DNA from: Thiodiazotropha sp040506195 | GTDB lineage: Bacteria > Pseudomonadota > Gammaproteobacteria > Chromatiales > Chromatiaceae | NCBI GenBank assembly: GCA_040506195.1 | Contig: JBEVXH010000001.1 | Location: 1-64,000, forward strand | DNA: 64,000 bases | Direction of reading: 5' to 3' | Shown: piece by piece, positions 8,060 to 17,878 of the stretch | Layout of the letters: each line of letters opens with the position of its first letter | Position numbering within the stretch: position 1 is the stretch's first letter | The notes under the pieces: model-generated | The model's database searches: none | The model's input: only the letters and a program-made list of their open reading frames with translations | Told to the model about the DNA's origin: nothing | Position numbers and translations under genes: made by a program

Positions 8060-10018
8060 CTACATTGGCTTGCCTAAAAAGTAGCCCTGCCCACCCACTA
8101 GATTGAGTCGTTGCAGAATTTCCCAAGTCTGTTCCGCCTCCACATTCTCTCCAACCACTTTTATCTCCAGTCCATGCGCAATATAGACCAATGCCTCAAT
8201 AAAAAACTGGTTCTCGGCACTTGCCTGGAGTTCTCTGAGATAACTGCCATCGATCTTCAGAAAATCAACTTTTATTGTCTTTAAATAGCCGAATGCACTA
8301 TGGCTACGGCCAAAATGATCAAGGGAGAAGGCTGCTCCGTATCGTTTGATCAAATCAATAAATCGACTGACGTTCTCCAGCTGCGCTACAGCACCGTATT
8401 CCGGCATCTCAAAGATCAAGCGCTGTGAAAGTTCCGAATTTTCACCCAGCTGCCGCTCAAGCCAGGCAAAAAATGAACTGTTTTTCAAACATATAGGAGA
8501 GATATTAATGGCATAACAGGTATTATCGTCAACCTCTTCCCGCAAACGTTCAAGAATTTTCACGATCACCATCTTATCGATCTCAGACGTTAAGCCGAGT
8601 CTATCCGCATGGGGAATAAACAGGCCTGCGGACAAGAGTTGAGCTTCACCCTGCTTATTCTCCTCCCTGATTCGCACATAGACCTCCTGGTGCAGGATTG
8701 TATTGTCTCGACAAGCAAAAACCGGCTGGAATTGCAGGATAAATTTATCGGCTGCCAATGCGCTTTTTATCGTTGTATGCCAATCGGTCGCCCCCTTGAT
8801 CCTGGTGTTATCCAATTCACCGGGCATATAGAGATGCCATGAATTTGGCCCCTCGCTTTGCGCGGTGCGGAGTGACATATCCGCTTGCGAGAACAATTCC
8901 GAAAGATTCTGAGAACCGTTGAAAGCAGCCAATCCGATATGCCCCACATCCTGGCTGAGCGCATGGCCGGTGTCGGCAAGCCCGGACAGCGCGCTAGACA
9001 AGGCCTGGCCCAGCTTGCTTGCCTCGACCACATCCATGTCTTCGACAAACAGTGCGAAATCACCGCCGCTCAAATGTGCCAGATAACTTTTGTTTAGCGA
9101 CTTGCTTACCGACCGCAACACCTCGGAGCTCTGTTTCAGCAGTTCATCACCGGCCTGATAGCCGTGATTCTCGTTTATTTCCTTAAGATTTTTGAGTTGT
9201 ATCAGCGCCAGTAAACCGCAGGAGCACTCCTCTGGCGATGCCAAAAGATTCTTGATGGTGTTGTTGAAAAAACGTTTATTGGTGAGATTGGTAACCGGAT
9301 TGAGGGACGCCTGGCGGTGCAGGCCCTCGGTCAATCGCTCCAGCCTTTCGATCATCCCCTTGACCTTTGTGGACATCCGATTCATTGCCAGGACGATGCG
9401 GCGTAGGTCTAAGGTCCTGGGTAGCCTCTCAATTATCGGAAACTCCCGATTGACGATGGCATTCGCCTGTTGTTCCACCTCTCTCAACGGCTTGAGCACC
9501 AGTTGCAGTGAGAGTAAACCCAAAAGCAGAACCACCAATGCGCTGAGTAGAAACCACCTGAAGATCTCGACACTATTCTGCCACAATTGTCGATGGGCAA
9601 AACCGGGATGACTCTGCACGACCACTTTTCCGGCCTGTACCCAACCTGACATTACGATTGCCTCACCTATCGGCGTGCTGAGAGGAAATTGTTCAATAAA
9701 CCACTCAGGCACGCCCTCGAGTGTGACTGCCAGTTTGCGTTCAACCAGGGGCGCCCCCTGCATATCCTGTACTACGACAAGACGGTAGTATCCCCGATCG
9801 AAGATCGCATCGGTCATGGACGTGACCGTGGCAAGATCCTTTTCGGCCATATGCTTTGAAATCGACAAACCCAGAGATGTTGCTGTGTCCTGTGCGTGGG
9901 ACTCCAATTGTGATTCAAGATAGGCACGTGTGTTTTGCACACTGATGTAGAAGGTACCGGCGAAGACCAGTACCAGCAGTACAGTGATCAAAATTATCAA
10001 TTGTCGCGACAACGTCAT
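8060..10018 (-). CDS. lapD: LapD-like cyclic-di-GMP receptor (degenerate GGDEF/EAL, membrane)
   Basis: Inside-out signalling receptor: when cytoplasmic EAL binds c-di-GMP, the periplasmic domain sequesters the protease LapG and the adhesin is kept. The 652-residue protein has a membrane helix (about 6-25), a periplasmic LapD/MoxY domain, a second helix (about 150-175), HAMP, GGDEF and EAL. The GGDEF motif reads SGGDF and the EAL motif reads EVY, so both catalytic sites look dead, as expected of LapD. Trp126 in MSGWVQAG lies where Pseudomonas LapD has the tryptophan that inserts into LapG. It directly follows the lapG-like gene. Confidence 0.93.
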   Translation of the reverse strand: MTLSRQLIILITVLLVLVFAGTFYISVQNTRAYLESQLESHAQDTATSLGLSISKHMAEKDLATVTSMTDAIFDRGYYRLVVVQDMQGAPLVERKLAVTLEGVPEWFIEQFPLSTPIGEAIVMSGWVQAGKVVVQSHPGFAHRQLWQNSVEIFRWFLLSALVVLLLGLLSLQLVLKPLREVEQQANAIVNREFPIIERLPRTLDLRRIVLAMNRMSTKVKGMIERLERLTEGLHRQASLNPVTNLTNKRFFNNTIKNLLASPEECSCGLLALIQLKNLKEINENHGYQAGDELLKQSSEVLRSVSKSLNKSYLAHLSGGDFALFVEDMDVVEASKLGQALSSALSGLADTGHALSQDVGHIGLAAFNGSQNLSELFSQADMSLRTAQSEGPNSWHLYMPGELDNTRIKGATDWHTTIKSALAADKFILQFQPVFACRDNTILHQEVYVRIREENKQGEAQLLSAGLFIPHADRLGLTSEIDKMVIVKILERLREEVDDNTCYAINISPICLKNSSFFAWLERQLGENSELSQRLIFEMPEYGAVAQLENVSRFIDLIKRYGAAFSLDHFGRSHSAFGYLKTIKVDFLKIDGSYLRELQASAENQFFIEALVYIAHGLEIKVVGENVEAEQTWEILQRLNLVGGQGYFLGKPM

Positions 10019-10113
10019 GAGCTTTTCACCCTATACCCATCGATGATGACAGCATCGATGGCCTATTGGAACCATAAATTGGTAATCAACCATATATGTT
10101 GCATTTTTTCCTA

Positions 10114-10863
10114 TCAACGCTTCGCCTCCTGCTGCATTCTTTGTTTTAGCTCCTGCCAAAGGCTAAGCCGAGTTGAAGAACCGACCTTCTTTCCCCTGCC
10201 CAGGCTTTTCGCCAACCATAAACCATCGGCATTAAAGCTATATACCGGTGTGAGATCGAGGCGGTTGCTGGCTGACAACAACTGAGGATTGAGATTATCC
10301 AACACCTTGGGTATGGAGGAGGGTTCAGGATAGTAGGTCAGCACCATGTGGGATTGATTCAACTTGACCGATTTCACATACATAATACGCAACTTCTCTT
10401 CCGCGACACCCATCTCCTTCAAGGTGAAATACTTGGCGATGGAGTAATCCTCACAGTCCCCTCCCTTTCGCACCAGCAGTTCCAATGGGGTTGCCCAATA
10501 ATCTTCCTTGCCCCACAGGTCGGCATCGGACTGGTAGGGGATTTGATTAAAGAAGTCGTTGACACGCTGTAACTTCTCGATTTCATCGACATGATTGCTT
10601 TCCAGCATCAATCGGCGCCAGGATGCGACTCGATCCCCCGCCTGATCACCAAAATTCTGCTTCGCCCAGGTAACTGCCTCATCCGTCAGATCGATGCTTT
10701 CAGCAAAGGCAATCGCTACTCCCAGCCAGAGTATCGCAGAGATCAGAAAGGCTGGAATCGACCGTTGTCTATGTTCCTTAAAACGCAAATAACCCGTCAC
10801 CAATACACCTGCATTCCAGCGGTTGGCAGTAGGGTGGCTGTATTCAATCCACTTGAAGGCCAC
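10114..10863 (-). CDS. lapG: LapG-like periplasmic calcium-dependent cysteine protease
   Basis: Bacterial transglutaminase-like protease that releases LapA-type adhesins by cutting after a di-alanine. The 249-residue product has the C-H-D triad: Cys137 in RKGGDCEDYS, His172 in NQSHMVLTYY and Asp189 in KVLDN, at nearly the same positions as in Pseudomonas LapG. A hydrophobic export segment lies at about residues 36-53. The ~35 residues before it are long for a signal peptide, so a downstream TTG or GTG start is possible. It is the first gene of the minus-strand lapG-lapD pair. Confidence 0.92.
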   Translation of the reverse strand: MAFKWIEYSHPTANRWNAGVLVTGYLRFKEHRQRSIPAFLISAILWLGVAIAFAESIDLTDEAVTWAKQNFGDQAGDRVASWRRLMLESNHVDEIEKLQRVNDFFNQIPYQSDADLWGKEDYWATPLELLVRKGGDCEDYSIAKYFTLKEMGVAEEKLRIMYVKSVKLNQSHMVLTYYPEPSSIPKVLDNLNPQLLSASNRLDLTPVYSFNADGLWLAKSLGRGKKVGSSTRLSLWQELKQRMQQEAKR

Positions 10864-10892
10864 CTCATCCCGGTATTTCCCGAGATGCGAGA

Positions 10893-10904
10893 CCTGTTAA
10901 CAGG
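10893..10904. repeat. Degenerate copy of the GGGCCTGTTAACAGGCCC palindrome family
   Basis: CCTGTTAACAGG is a perfect core palindrome with a one-sided extension (CCCCTGGG) that recalls the 24-bp full copy after mnmA. It lies between lapG and ppdK. Confidence 0.5.
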
Positions 10905-11102
10905 CCCCTGGGAAGACTAGTGAATGACCGGAATTTATCAGGAAGGCTTGTAGAGGTTCTCTCTGAGCCACGACATGAATGGCCAAGAATCTCCCTTGGG
11001 TACACTCCGGTACTTCTTTATCTTCCATAGGATTATGTCGACTGTTTGGCCGATATCTTGACCAGATGGGCCGGAGATTACCCAGGCCCACAGAATGCAA
11101 AA

Positions 11103-13868
11103 CTACTGCTGTTGGAGACTGGCATGGGCCGCCGCCAATCTGGCGACCGGCACCCTTGGTGCGGAGCAGGAGACGTAATTGAGTCCGGCACGATGACAAA
11201 ATGCGATCGAGCTGGGATGCCCCCCGTGCTCGCCACAGATGCCGACGCTGAGGCTCTTGTTTTTTTGGCGCCCCCAGTCCACAGCCAGTTGCATGAGCTT
11301 GCCTACACCCTTCTCATCCAGTACTTCGAAGGGATTGTCCTTGAGAATGTCGTTCTGGTTATACATCGGCAGAAATTTGTTCTCGGCATCCTCCCGGGAG
11401 AAAGAGAAGGTTGCCTGGGTCAGATCATTGGTGCCGAAGGAGAAGAACTCCGCCTCCTCCACCAGCGAATCGGCCCGCATGCAGGCCCGCACTACTTCAA
11501 TCATGGTACCGAAACGGAAGTTGATCTTCTGCCCATATTTCGCCTCAACATCGGCGCGAATCTCATCCACCATCGCCTTGACACGCTTCAATTCCTCGGC
11601 GGTACAGACCTGGGGCACCATCATCTGGGGATGCACCTCAAGGTCTTTGGCGGCACACTCCGCAGCCGCTTCAAGGATGGCTCGGATCTGCATGCTGTAG
11701 ATCTCGGGGAATGTGATACCGAGACGGACACCGCGATGACCCAGCATGGGATTGGTCTCTGTCAGTGTCCGCACCTTGCGCAGCATCGTCTCTTTCTTCT
11801 CGATAGCCTGTTCCACCAGGCTCTCATCCACCATGTGACGCAGTGAATCGGCCTCTTGTCTGGCAAGTTCCGGGTCCTGCAGCAACATCATGCTGCCGGC
11901 AAGCACATTCATGCCGCGCACCGAATTGCGCAGATGGTGCAATTCGCTCAGATCGCTCAACAGCTGTTGTTCAGTGGGCAAGAACTCATGGATGGGGGGA
12001 TCGAGAAGCCTGATAGTAACCGGCTTGGGCGACATCACTTCGAGAATCTCCTTGAAGTCGCTGCGTTGCATCGGCAGCAGTTTATCCAGGGCAGCCTGGC
12101 GCTGAGCAGGCGTCTCAGCAACGATCATCTCGATCACCACCGGCAGGCGATCGACCGCATTGAACATACGTTCAGTTCGACACAGACCGATCCCCATGGC
12201 GCCATACTTCAATGCCCGGCTGGCATCTGTCGCCGTGTCCGCATTCGCCATGACACGCAGATAGGCGGCCTCATCGGCCCATCTCAACAGCCGGTTCAGC
12301 TCTTCGGTGAAATCGGGTTCGACCATGGGAATCTGTCCCAGAAAGACGTTTCCGCTGCTACCGTCGATGGTGATCATGTCGCCCTCGCGGATCACAGTGC
12401 CCTTGGCCACAGCTTCCCGGCGCTGTACATCGACACTTATCCCCTCTGCGCCGGCCACGCAGGGCTTACCCATGCCCCGCGCCACCACTGCCGCATGGGA
12501 GGTCTTACCGCCACGACTGGTGAGTATCCCTTCCGAGGCGAAGAAACCGTGTATATCCTCAGGCTTGGTCTCTTCCCGCAACAGAATCACTTTCTGTCCC
12601 TGCTCTTTGCCCATCAACTCCGCCCGGTCGGCATCGAACACCGCCAACCCGCTGGCTGCACCCGGCGATGCGGGCAGGCCCTGAGCCACCGGTTCAGCCT
12701 TGTTTTCATTGTTCAACCGGGGATAGAGCATCTGCTCAAGATAGATGGGGTCGATCCGCAGTAACGCCTGCTCCTTGCTGATCAAGCCCTCCTCGACCAT
12801 CTCCACGGAGGTGCGCACCATGGCCGTGGCGTTCATCTTGCCGTTCCGTGTCTGCAGGCAATACAGGGTGCCGCGTTCGATCGTGAACTCGAAATCCTGC
12901 ACCTCTTTGTAGTGACTCTCCAGTTTCTGACGCAGCTCCTCGAGCTGTTTCGCCATTTCCGGCATCTCTTCCGCCAGACGGGCAATCGGCTTGGGGGTAC
13001 GGATACCGGCTACTACATCCTCTCCCTGGGCATTCACCAGATACTCGCCGAACAGCTTGTTCTCACCGGTACCCGGATTCCGGGTGAAGGCCACTCCGGT
13101 GGCGGAATCATTCCCCCTATTGCCAAACACCATGGTACAGACATTTACTGCCGTACCGTTGGCCATGTCCGGGGTGATATTGAATTGACGCCGGTAGTCG
13201 ACGGCACGCTTGCCCATCCAAGAGCCGAATACTGCCTTGATAGCTATCTCCAGCTGATCATAGGGGTCTTCGGGAAACGGCCGGCCGGTATGCTTTTCAA
13301 AGACCTTGAGAAAGCGATCACAGATCTCCTCCAGGTCACCCGCAGAGAGTCCTACGTCCTCGGTGACATGGGCATTCTGTTTGACCGCCTCAAACTCCTC
13401 GTCAAAGGCCTCATCCGGCACACCCAGCGCAACCTTGCCGAACAGCTGGATGAATCGGCGATAGGCATCATATCCGAAACGTTGATCCCCGGTCTGCTCG
13501 ATCACACCCTCGAGGGTATTGCTGTTGAGTCCCAGATTGAGAATGGTGTCCATCATACCGGGCATGGACATTGCCGAACCGGAACGTACAGAAACCAACA
13601 GGGGATTTTCCGCATCGCCGAAACCCTTGCCTGTGGCTGTTTCCACCTGTTCCATGTGGTTGCGTACATCATTCATCAGATTATCGGGCAGGGTCTTGGA
13701 CTCATTGGCCAGGTAATCGAGACACGCCTCTGTACTGATCACAAATCCGGGTGGAACATTCAACCCAAACTGGGTCATTTCACAAAGGTTTGCCCCTTTC
13801 CCCCCCAACAGTTTCTTGTTCTTGCCATCTCCCTCGCGAAATGCATAGACATGTCGTTTTTGACTCAT
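11103..13868 (-). CDS. ppdK: Pyruvate, phosphate dikinase
   Basis: Interconverts pyruvate + ATP + Pi and phosphoenolpyruvate + AMP + PPi in the cytoplasm, linking glycolysis and gluconeogenesis. The 921-residue protein has the full family length. The N-terminal ATP-grasp part begins with GGKGANLCEM. The swivelling domain carries the catalytic histidine in GGKTSHAAVVARGMGKP. The C-terminal PEP/pyruvate barrel has the late GICGEHGG motif. It is divergent from valS with a 165-bp promoter gap. It appears complete with no odd features. Confidence 0.97.
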   Translation of the reverse strand: MSQKRHVYAFREGDGKNKKLLGGKGANLCEMTQFGLNVPPGFVISTEACLDYLANESKTLPDNLMNDVRNHMEQVETATGKGFGDAENPLLVSVRSGSAMSMPGMMDTILNLGLNSNTLEGVIEQTGDQRFGYDAYRRFIQLFGKVALGVPDEAFDEEFEAVKQNAHVTEDVGLSAGDLEEICDRFLKVFEKHTGRPFPEDPYDQLEIAIKAVFGSWMGKRAVDYRRQFNITPDMANGTAVNVCTMVFGNRGNDSATGVAFTRNPGTGENKLFGEYLVNAQGEDVVAGIRTPKPIARLAEEMPEMAKQLEELRQKLESHYKEVQDFEFTIERGTLYCLQTRNGKMNATAMVRTSVEMVEEGLISKEQALLRIDPIYLEQMLYPRLNNENKAEPVAQGLPASPGAASGLAVFDADRAELMGKEQGQKVILLREETKPEDIHGFFASEGILTSRGGKTSHAAVVARGMGKPCVAGAEGISVDVQRREAVAKGTVIREGDMITIDGSSGNVFLGQIPMVEPDFTEELNRLLRWADEAAYLRVMANADTATDASRALKYGAMGIGLCRTERMFNAVDRLPVVIEMIVAETPAQRQAALDKLLPMQRSDFKEILEVMSPKPVTIRLLDPPIHEFLPTEQQLLSDLSELHHLRNSVRGMNVLAGSMMLLQDPELARQEADSLRHMVDESLVEQAIEKKETMLRKVRTLTETNPMLGHRGVRLGITFPEIYSMQIRAILEAAAECAAKDLEVHPQMMVPQVCTAEELKRVKAMVDEIRADVEAKYGQKINFRFGTMIEVVRACMRADSLVEEAEFFSFGTNDLTQATFSFSREDAENKFLPMYNQNDILKDNPFEVLDEKGVGKLMQLAVDWGRQKNKSLSVGICGEHGGHPSSIAFCHRAGLNYVSCSAPRVPVARLAAAHASLQQQ

Positions 13869-14033
13869 TTGCTTAGATATCCTCTATTTATTATCTGAAC
13901 TGACCGGTACCGAATTCATTCTGAAAAAACCGACTAGCTTGTCTGTCGCATGATTAAAGCACTCGATAACTACCCACATTCGCACCAAGCAGTATAATAC
14001 TCCCTTTTTGTTGCCGAACCATTAACGAGATCC

Positions 14034-16898
14034 ATGGAAAAAACCTACGACCCCCACGCCATTGAGCAACGCTGGTACCAGACCTGGGAAGAACGCGGCT
14101 ATTTCGCCCCAGGCCAGACCGGCAGTGACAGCTACTGCATCATGATTCCACCACCCAATGTCACCGGCAGCCTGCACATGGGACATGGATTCAACAACAC
14201 AATCATGGATACGCTGATCCGCTACCACCGTATGAAGGGCGACAAAACCCTGTGGCAGGCGGGCTCCGACCATGCCGGAATCGCCACCCAGATGGTAGTC
14301 GAACGCCAGCTGGAGGCAGAGAACAGAAAACGCCACGATCTGGGAAGGGAACAATTCATCGAACGGATCTGGGAGTGGAAGGGAGAGTCTGGCGGCAATA
14401 TTTCCCGCCAACTGCGCAGGCTCGGCTCATCGCTGGATTGGCAGCACGAACGCTTTACCATGGACGAGGGACTCTCCGATGCAGTCAGGGAGGTTTTTAT
14501 CCGGCTCTATGAGGAGGGCTTGATCTATCGCGGAAAGCGTCTGGTCAACTGGGACCCCAAGTTACACACCGCAGTCTCCGACCTGGAGGTCCTGTCGGAA
14601 GAAGAGTATGGCCACATGTGGCATATGCGCTATCCCCTGACAAACGGCCAGGGCCATCTGATCGTCGCTACAACCCGTCCCGAGACCATGCTCGGCGACT
14701 GTGCAGTGGCGGTAAACCCCAGTGACGAACGCTATAAACACCTGATCGGTGAACTGCTCGAACTACCCCTTACCGGGCGCCGCATCCCTATCATCGCCGA
14801 CGAAGAACATGTAGATCCGGAGTTCGGTACGGGCTGCGTCAAAATTACCCCCGCCCACGACTTCAATGACTACGCGGTCTGGCAGCGCCACCGGGATGAG
14901 ATCACCATCAGCGAACAGATCCACGGCGGTCTGATCAATATCTTCACCGTGGATGCCTCGATACGCGAAAATGGCGAGACTGAAGGCAGCCTGATCCCGA
15001 AAAAATATATCGGCATGGATCGCTATGATGCGCGGAAGCAGATCGTTGCCGATCTTGAGGAACAGGGATTACTGGAGAAGATCGATGATCACAAGCTGGT
15101 GGTACCAAGAGGAGACCGCTCAGGGGCAGTCATCGAACCCTTCCTGACGGATCAGTGGTACGTCAAGATCGCCCCTCTAGCCAAACCAGCCATCGAAGCG
15201 GTGGAGAGCGGCAAGATCCGCTTCGTACCCGATAACTGGAAAAACACCTATTACGAATGGATGCGCAACATCCAGGACTGGTGCATCAGCCGCCAGATCT
15301 GGTGGGGGCATCGCATTCCTGCCTGGTATGACGATCAGGGCAATGTTTATGTCGGTCGTTCCGAGGCGGAGGTCCGCGCTCGTCACAATCTTGATGACGA
15401 CTACCCCCTACAACAGGACGAGGATGTCCTGGACACCTGGTTCAGCTCCGCACTCTGGCCATTCTCCACGCTGGGGTGGCCGCAACGGACCGATCGACTC
15501 AAAGATTTCTACCCCACCAGTGTCCTGGTCACGGCTTTTGACATCATCTTCTTCTGGGTCGCACGGATGATCATGATGGGCATCAAATTCATGGGAGATG
15601 TCCCCTTCCATGAGGTCTATATCCATGGTCTGATCCGCGATGGTCACGGGGACAAGATGTCAAAATCCAAAGGCAATGTACTCGACCCCATCGACCTTAT
15701 CGACGGCATAGAACTGGAAAAGCTGGTGGAGAAGCGCACCAGCGGCATGATGCAGCCACAACTGGCTAAAAAGATTGAAAAGCAGACCCGCAAGGAGTTT
15801 CCCGACGGCATACCCAGCTTCGGCACAGACGCCCTGCGTTTCACCTTTGCCGCTCTGGCCGCCACAGGTCGTGATATCAAGTTCGACCTGGGCCGTATAG
15901 AGGGTTACCGCAACTTCTGCAACAAACTGTGGAACGCCACCCGCTATGTGATGATGAATGTGGAAGGGCAGGATTGCGGTGTGCAGGGTGTAACAACCGG
16001 TCACTCCGAGCCGTCCGCCAAACTGGAACGATCGGTCGCCGACCGCTGGATCATGTCGCGCCTGCAAAAAACCAAGCAGACAGTAACGGAAGCCATCGAG
16101 GGTTACCGCTTCGATCATGCCGCCCAGGCAATCTACGAGTTCACCTGGAACGAGTATTGCGATTGGTACCTGGAACTGAGTAAACCGGTACTCAATGACG
16201 AGAATGCATCAGCCGAAGCGAAGCGCGGAACACGACGCACCCTGGTCAGGGTACTGGAGAATCTGTTGCGCCTGACTCATCCGATCATGCCGTTCATCAC
16301 TGAAGAGATCTGGCAGCGTGTCGCCCCCATCGCCGGTGTCGCCGGAGAAGAACAGGTGGGGGCCACGATCATGCAACAACCCTTCCCTACACAACGTAAA
16401 TCATTGATCGATGATGAAGCGGAGATTGAAATGGCCTGGGTGATGCAGTTCATCCTGGGCATTCGAAAGATCAAGGGTGAACAGAACATCTCGCCGGGAA
16501 AACCGGTACCGGTAATCCTGGCCGATGCCAGTGAGCATGACAGGGCCCTGGCAAAGCAGCATCGACATTATCTCGACTTCCTTGCCAAAACCGAATCTAT
16601 CGAAGTACTGGCTGATGACGAACAAGGACCTGAATCGGCCACCGCTTTGGTGGGTGAGATGAAGGTATTGATTCCTCTGGCGGGCTTGATCGACAAGGAA
16701 GCTGAAATCAAGCGCCTGGAAAAGGAGACCGGACGTCTGCAATCCGATGTGGACCGCATCGAAAAGAAACTGGCCAATGCCAGCTTTGTCGATAAAGCAC
16801 CGCAAGCCGTGGTAGAGAAGGAGCGCGAAAAACTGGCGGAGGCCAAAGGCGCCCTCGAAACCCTGCGTGTGCAGCTGGAAAAAATCAGATACCTGTAG
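14034..16898 (+). CDS. valS: Valyl-tRNA synthetase
   Basis: Class I aminoacyl-tRNA synthetase charging tRNA-Val. The 954-residue product has the HIGH-type motif in PPNVTGSLHMGHGFNN, the CP1 editing domain (TTRPETMLGD), the KMSKS motif in GDKMSKSKGNV, an anticodon-binding domain, and the C-terminal coiled coil typical of ValS (EIKRLEKETGRLQSDVDRIEKKL). Start and length agree with the family. A hairpin follows the stop codon. Confidence 0.98.
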   Translation: MEKTYDPHAIEQRWYQTWEERGYFAPGQTGSDSYCIMIPPPNVTGSLHMGHGFNNTIMDTLIRYHRMKGDKTLWQAGSDHAGIATQMVVERQLEAENRKRHDLGREQFIERIWEWKGESGGNISRQLRRLGSSLDWQHERFTMDEGLSDAVREVFIRLYEEGLIYRGKRLVNWDPKLHTAVSDLEVLSEEEYGHMWHMRYPLTNGQGHLIVATTRPETMLGDCAVAVNPSDERYKHLIGELLELPLTGRRIPIIADEEHVDPEFGTGCVKITPAHDFNDYAVWQRHRDEITISEQIHGGLINIFTVDASIRENGETEGSLIPKKYIGMDRYDARKQIVADLEEQGLLEKIDDHKLVVPRGDRSGAVIEPFLTDQWYVKIAPLAKPAIEAVESGKIRFVPDNWKNTYYEWMRNIQDWCISRQIWWGHRIPAWYDDQGNVYVGRSEAEVRARHNLDDDYPLQQDEDVLDTWFSSALWPFSTLGWPQRTDRLKDFYPTSVLVTAFDIIFFWVARMIMMGIKFMGDVPFHEVYIHGLIRDGHGDKMSKSKGNVLDPIDLIDGIELEKLVEKRTSGMMQPQLAKKIEKQTRKEFPDGIPSFGTDALRFTFAALAATGRDIKFDLGRIEGYRNFCNKLWNATRYVMMNVEGQDCGVQGVTTGHSEPSAKLERSVADRWIMSRLQKTKQTVTEAIEGYRFDHAAQAIYEFTWNEYCDWYLELSKPVLNDENASAEAKRGTRRTLVRVLENLLRLTHPIMPFITEEIWQRVAPIAGVAGEEQVGATIMQQPFPTQRKSLIDDEAEIEMAWVMQFILGIRKIKGEQNISPGKPVPVILADASEHDRALAKQHRHYLDFLAKTESIEVLADDEQGPESATALVGEMKVLIPLAGLIDKEAEIKRLEKETGRLQSDVDRIEKKLANASFVDKAPQAVVEKEREKLAEAKGALETLRVQLEKIRYL

Positions 16899-16903
16899 CA
16901 ACT

Positions 16904-16926
16904 CCCCCCATCCTCCTTATGGGGGG
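16904..16926. terminator. GC hairpin after valS
   Basis: An 8-bp perfect stem (CCCCCCAT / ATGGGGGG) with a 7-base loop begins just after the valS stop. No clear T-run follows, so efficiency as an intrinsic terminator is uncertain. Confidence 0.5.
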
Positions 16927-17653
16927 TATTGTGAAAGCAAGCCGCAAATGAACGCAGATTTAATTATTTACTCTGCAGCACGGTACAACTTGGGCCTTAC
17001 CCTATCGCATTGACCATACCCTCTAATGAAGGAGGGTAGGCAATCAAACCCTCCTAAGTCTTGTTGCCACTTTCCACTTCTCTTCCTATATTCAAATATT
17101 CATAAAAATCCGGACGTTTAGCATTCGCTGGTTCAATTTTCGGATGCAACCATCGCAGAGTCATTTGTCCTCAGCCGATTAGTCCACAAGCACTGCAAAA
17201 CCCTAGCGAAGACTATTTAAATTCATGTCTTTCAACAACTTATCTACGGCCTGTCAGCACAAACCAATCAACTCCTTGGCGGCTGCAGAAGTAAGGTTGT
17301 TTTTCGCCCGGCGATGCTCTCATTCGCTCATTTAGAATAACTACAGTTGAATCACTCTTCCTTGCTTGACGGAAAAAACACAACAGTACCGACTCTATTT
17401 GTGTCAACCGGCCCCAGCTGCCACACATGGACACACCAGATTGTGCCGAAAATAGCCGGGGCAACGATCCGTTGTCGGGTGATGAAGCGATGCCAGCAAG
17501 ATCCCGGATCCGGATATCGTCATCGAACACCCTGCATCAGGGCGGAAAAGCGGAACTACTTGCTATATGCGCAAATATACTGATAATGGCGGATTTTTAT
17601 CTCGGGCGCTGTGCTATAATCCGCCCGGTTTTTTAAAATGGTTGAGCATTAGT
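16927..17653. other. Gene-poor gap between valS and infA
   Basis: No convincing gene, tRNA or other RNA is seen in this ~730-bp stretch; the short open frames have no recognisable protein features. At 16940-16960 there is a single arm (GCCGCAAATGAACGC) of the inverted-repeat element that occurs elsewhere as complete copies. Before infA, TGCTATAAT (17612-17620) is a good extended -10 promoter box. Confidence 0.6.
17612..17620 (+). promoter_or_regulatory. Extended -10 promoter of infA
   Basis: TGCTATAAT is a consensus extended -10 box 33 bp before the infA start codon. No strong -35 box is seen, as is common for extended -10 promoters. Confidence 0.6.
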
Positions 17654-17872
17654 ATGGCGAAAGAAGACTTTATTGAGATGGAAGGCACTGTAATCGAGAC
17701 GTTGCCGAACACCATGTTCCGCGTGGAGCTGGAGAACGGCCACGTAGTGACAGCCCATATCTCAGGCAAGATGCGCAAGCACTACATCCGCATCCTCACC
17801 GGAGACAAGGTCACGGTACAGTTGACCCCTTACGATCTGACCAAAGGACGTATCACCTATCGCGCCCGTTGA
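17654..17872 (+). CDS. infA: Translation initiation factor IF-1
   Basis: 72-residue OB-fold protein that occupies the ribosomal A site during initiation. The whole sequence is typical: MAKEDFIEMEGTVIETLPN at the start, then ENGH, HISGKMRKHYIRI and a basic end. The ATG chosen gives the exact family length. Longer upstream frames are not supported. It converges on clpA with only 6 bp between the stops, the same neighbourhood as in enterobacteria. Confidence 0.98.
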   Translation: MAKEDFIEMEGTVIETLPNTMFRVELENGHVVTAHISGKMRKHYIRILTGDKVTVQLTPYDLTKGRITYRAR

Positions 17873-17878
17873 GAACGA

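Noticed and set aside
8060..10018. Active diguanylate cyclase or phosphodiesterase
   Set aside because: Both GGDEF (SGGDF) and EAL (EVY) motifs are degenerate, and the gene sits beside lapG, so a receptor role fits better.
12912..13898. 328-codon plus-strand frame opposite ppdK
   Set aside because: Antisense shadow of an intact, motif-rich ppdK gene.
17240..17530. Possible 96-codon minus-strand gene before infA
   Set aside because: No ribosome-binding site, motif or plausible composition was found.
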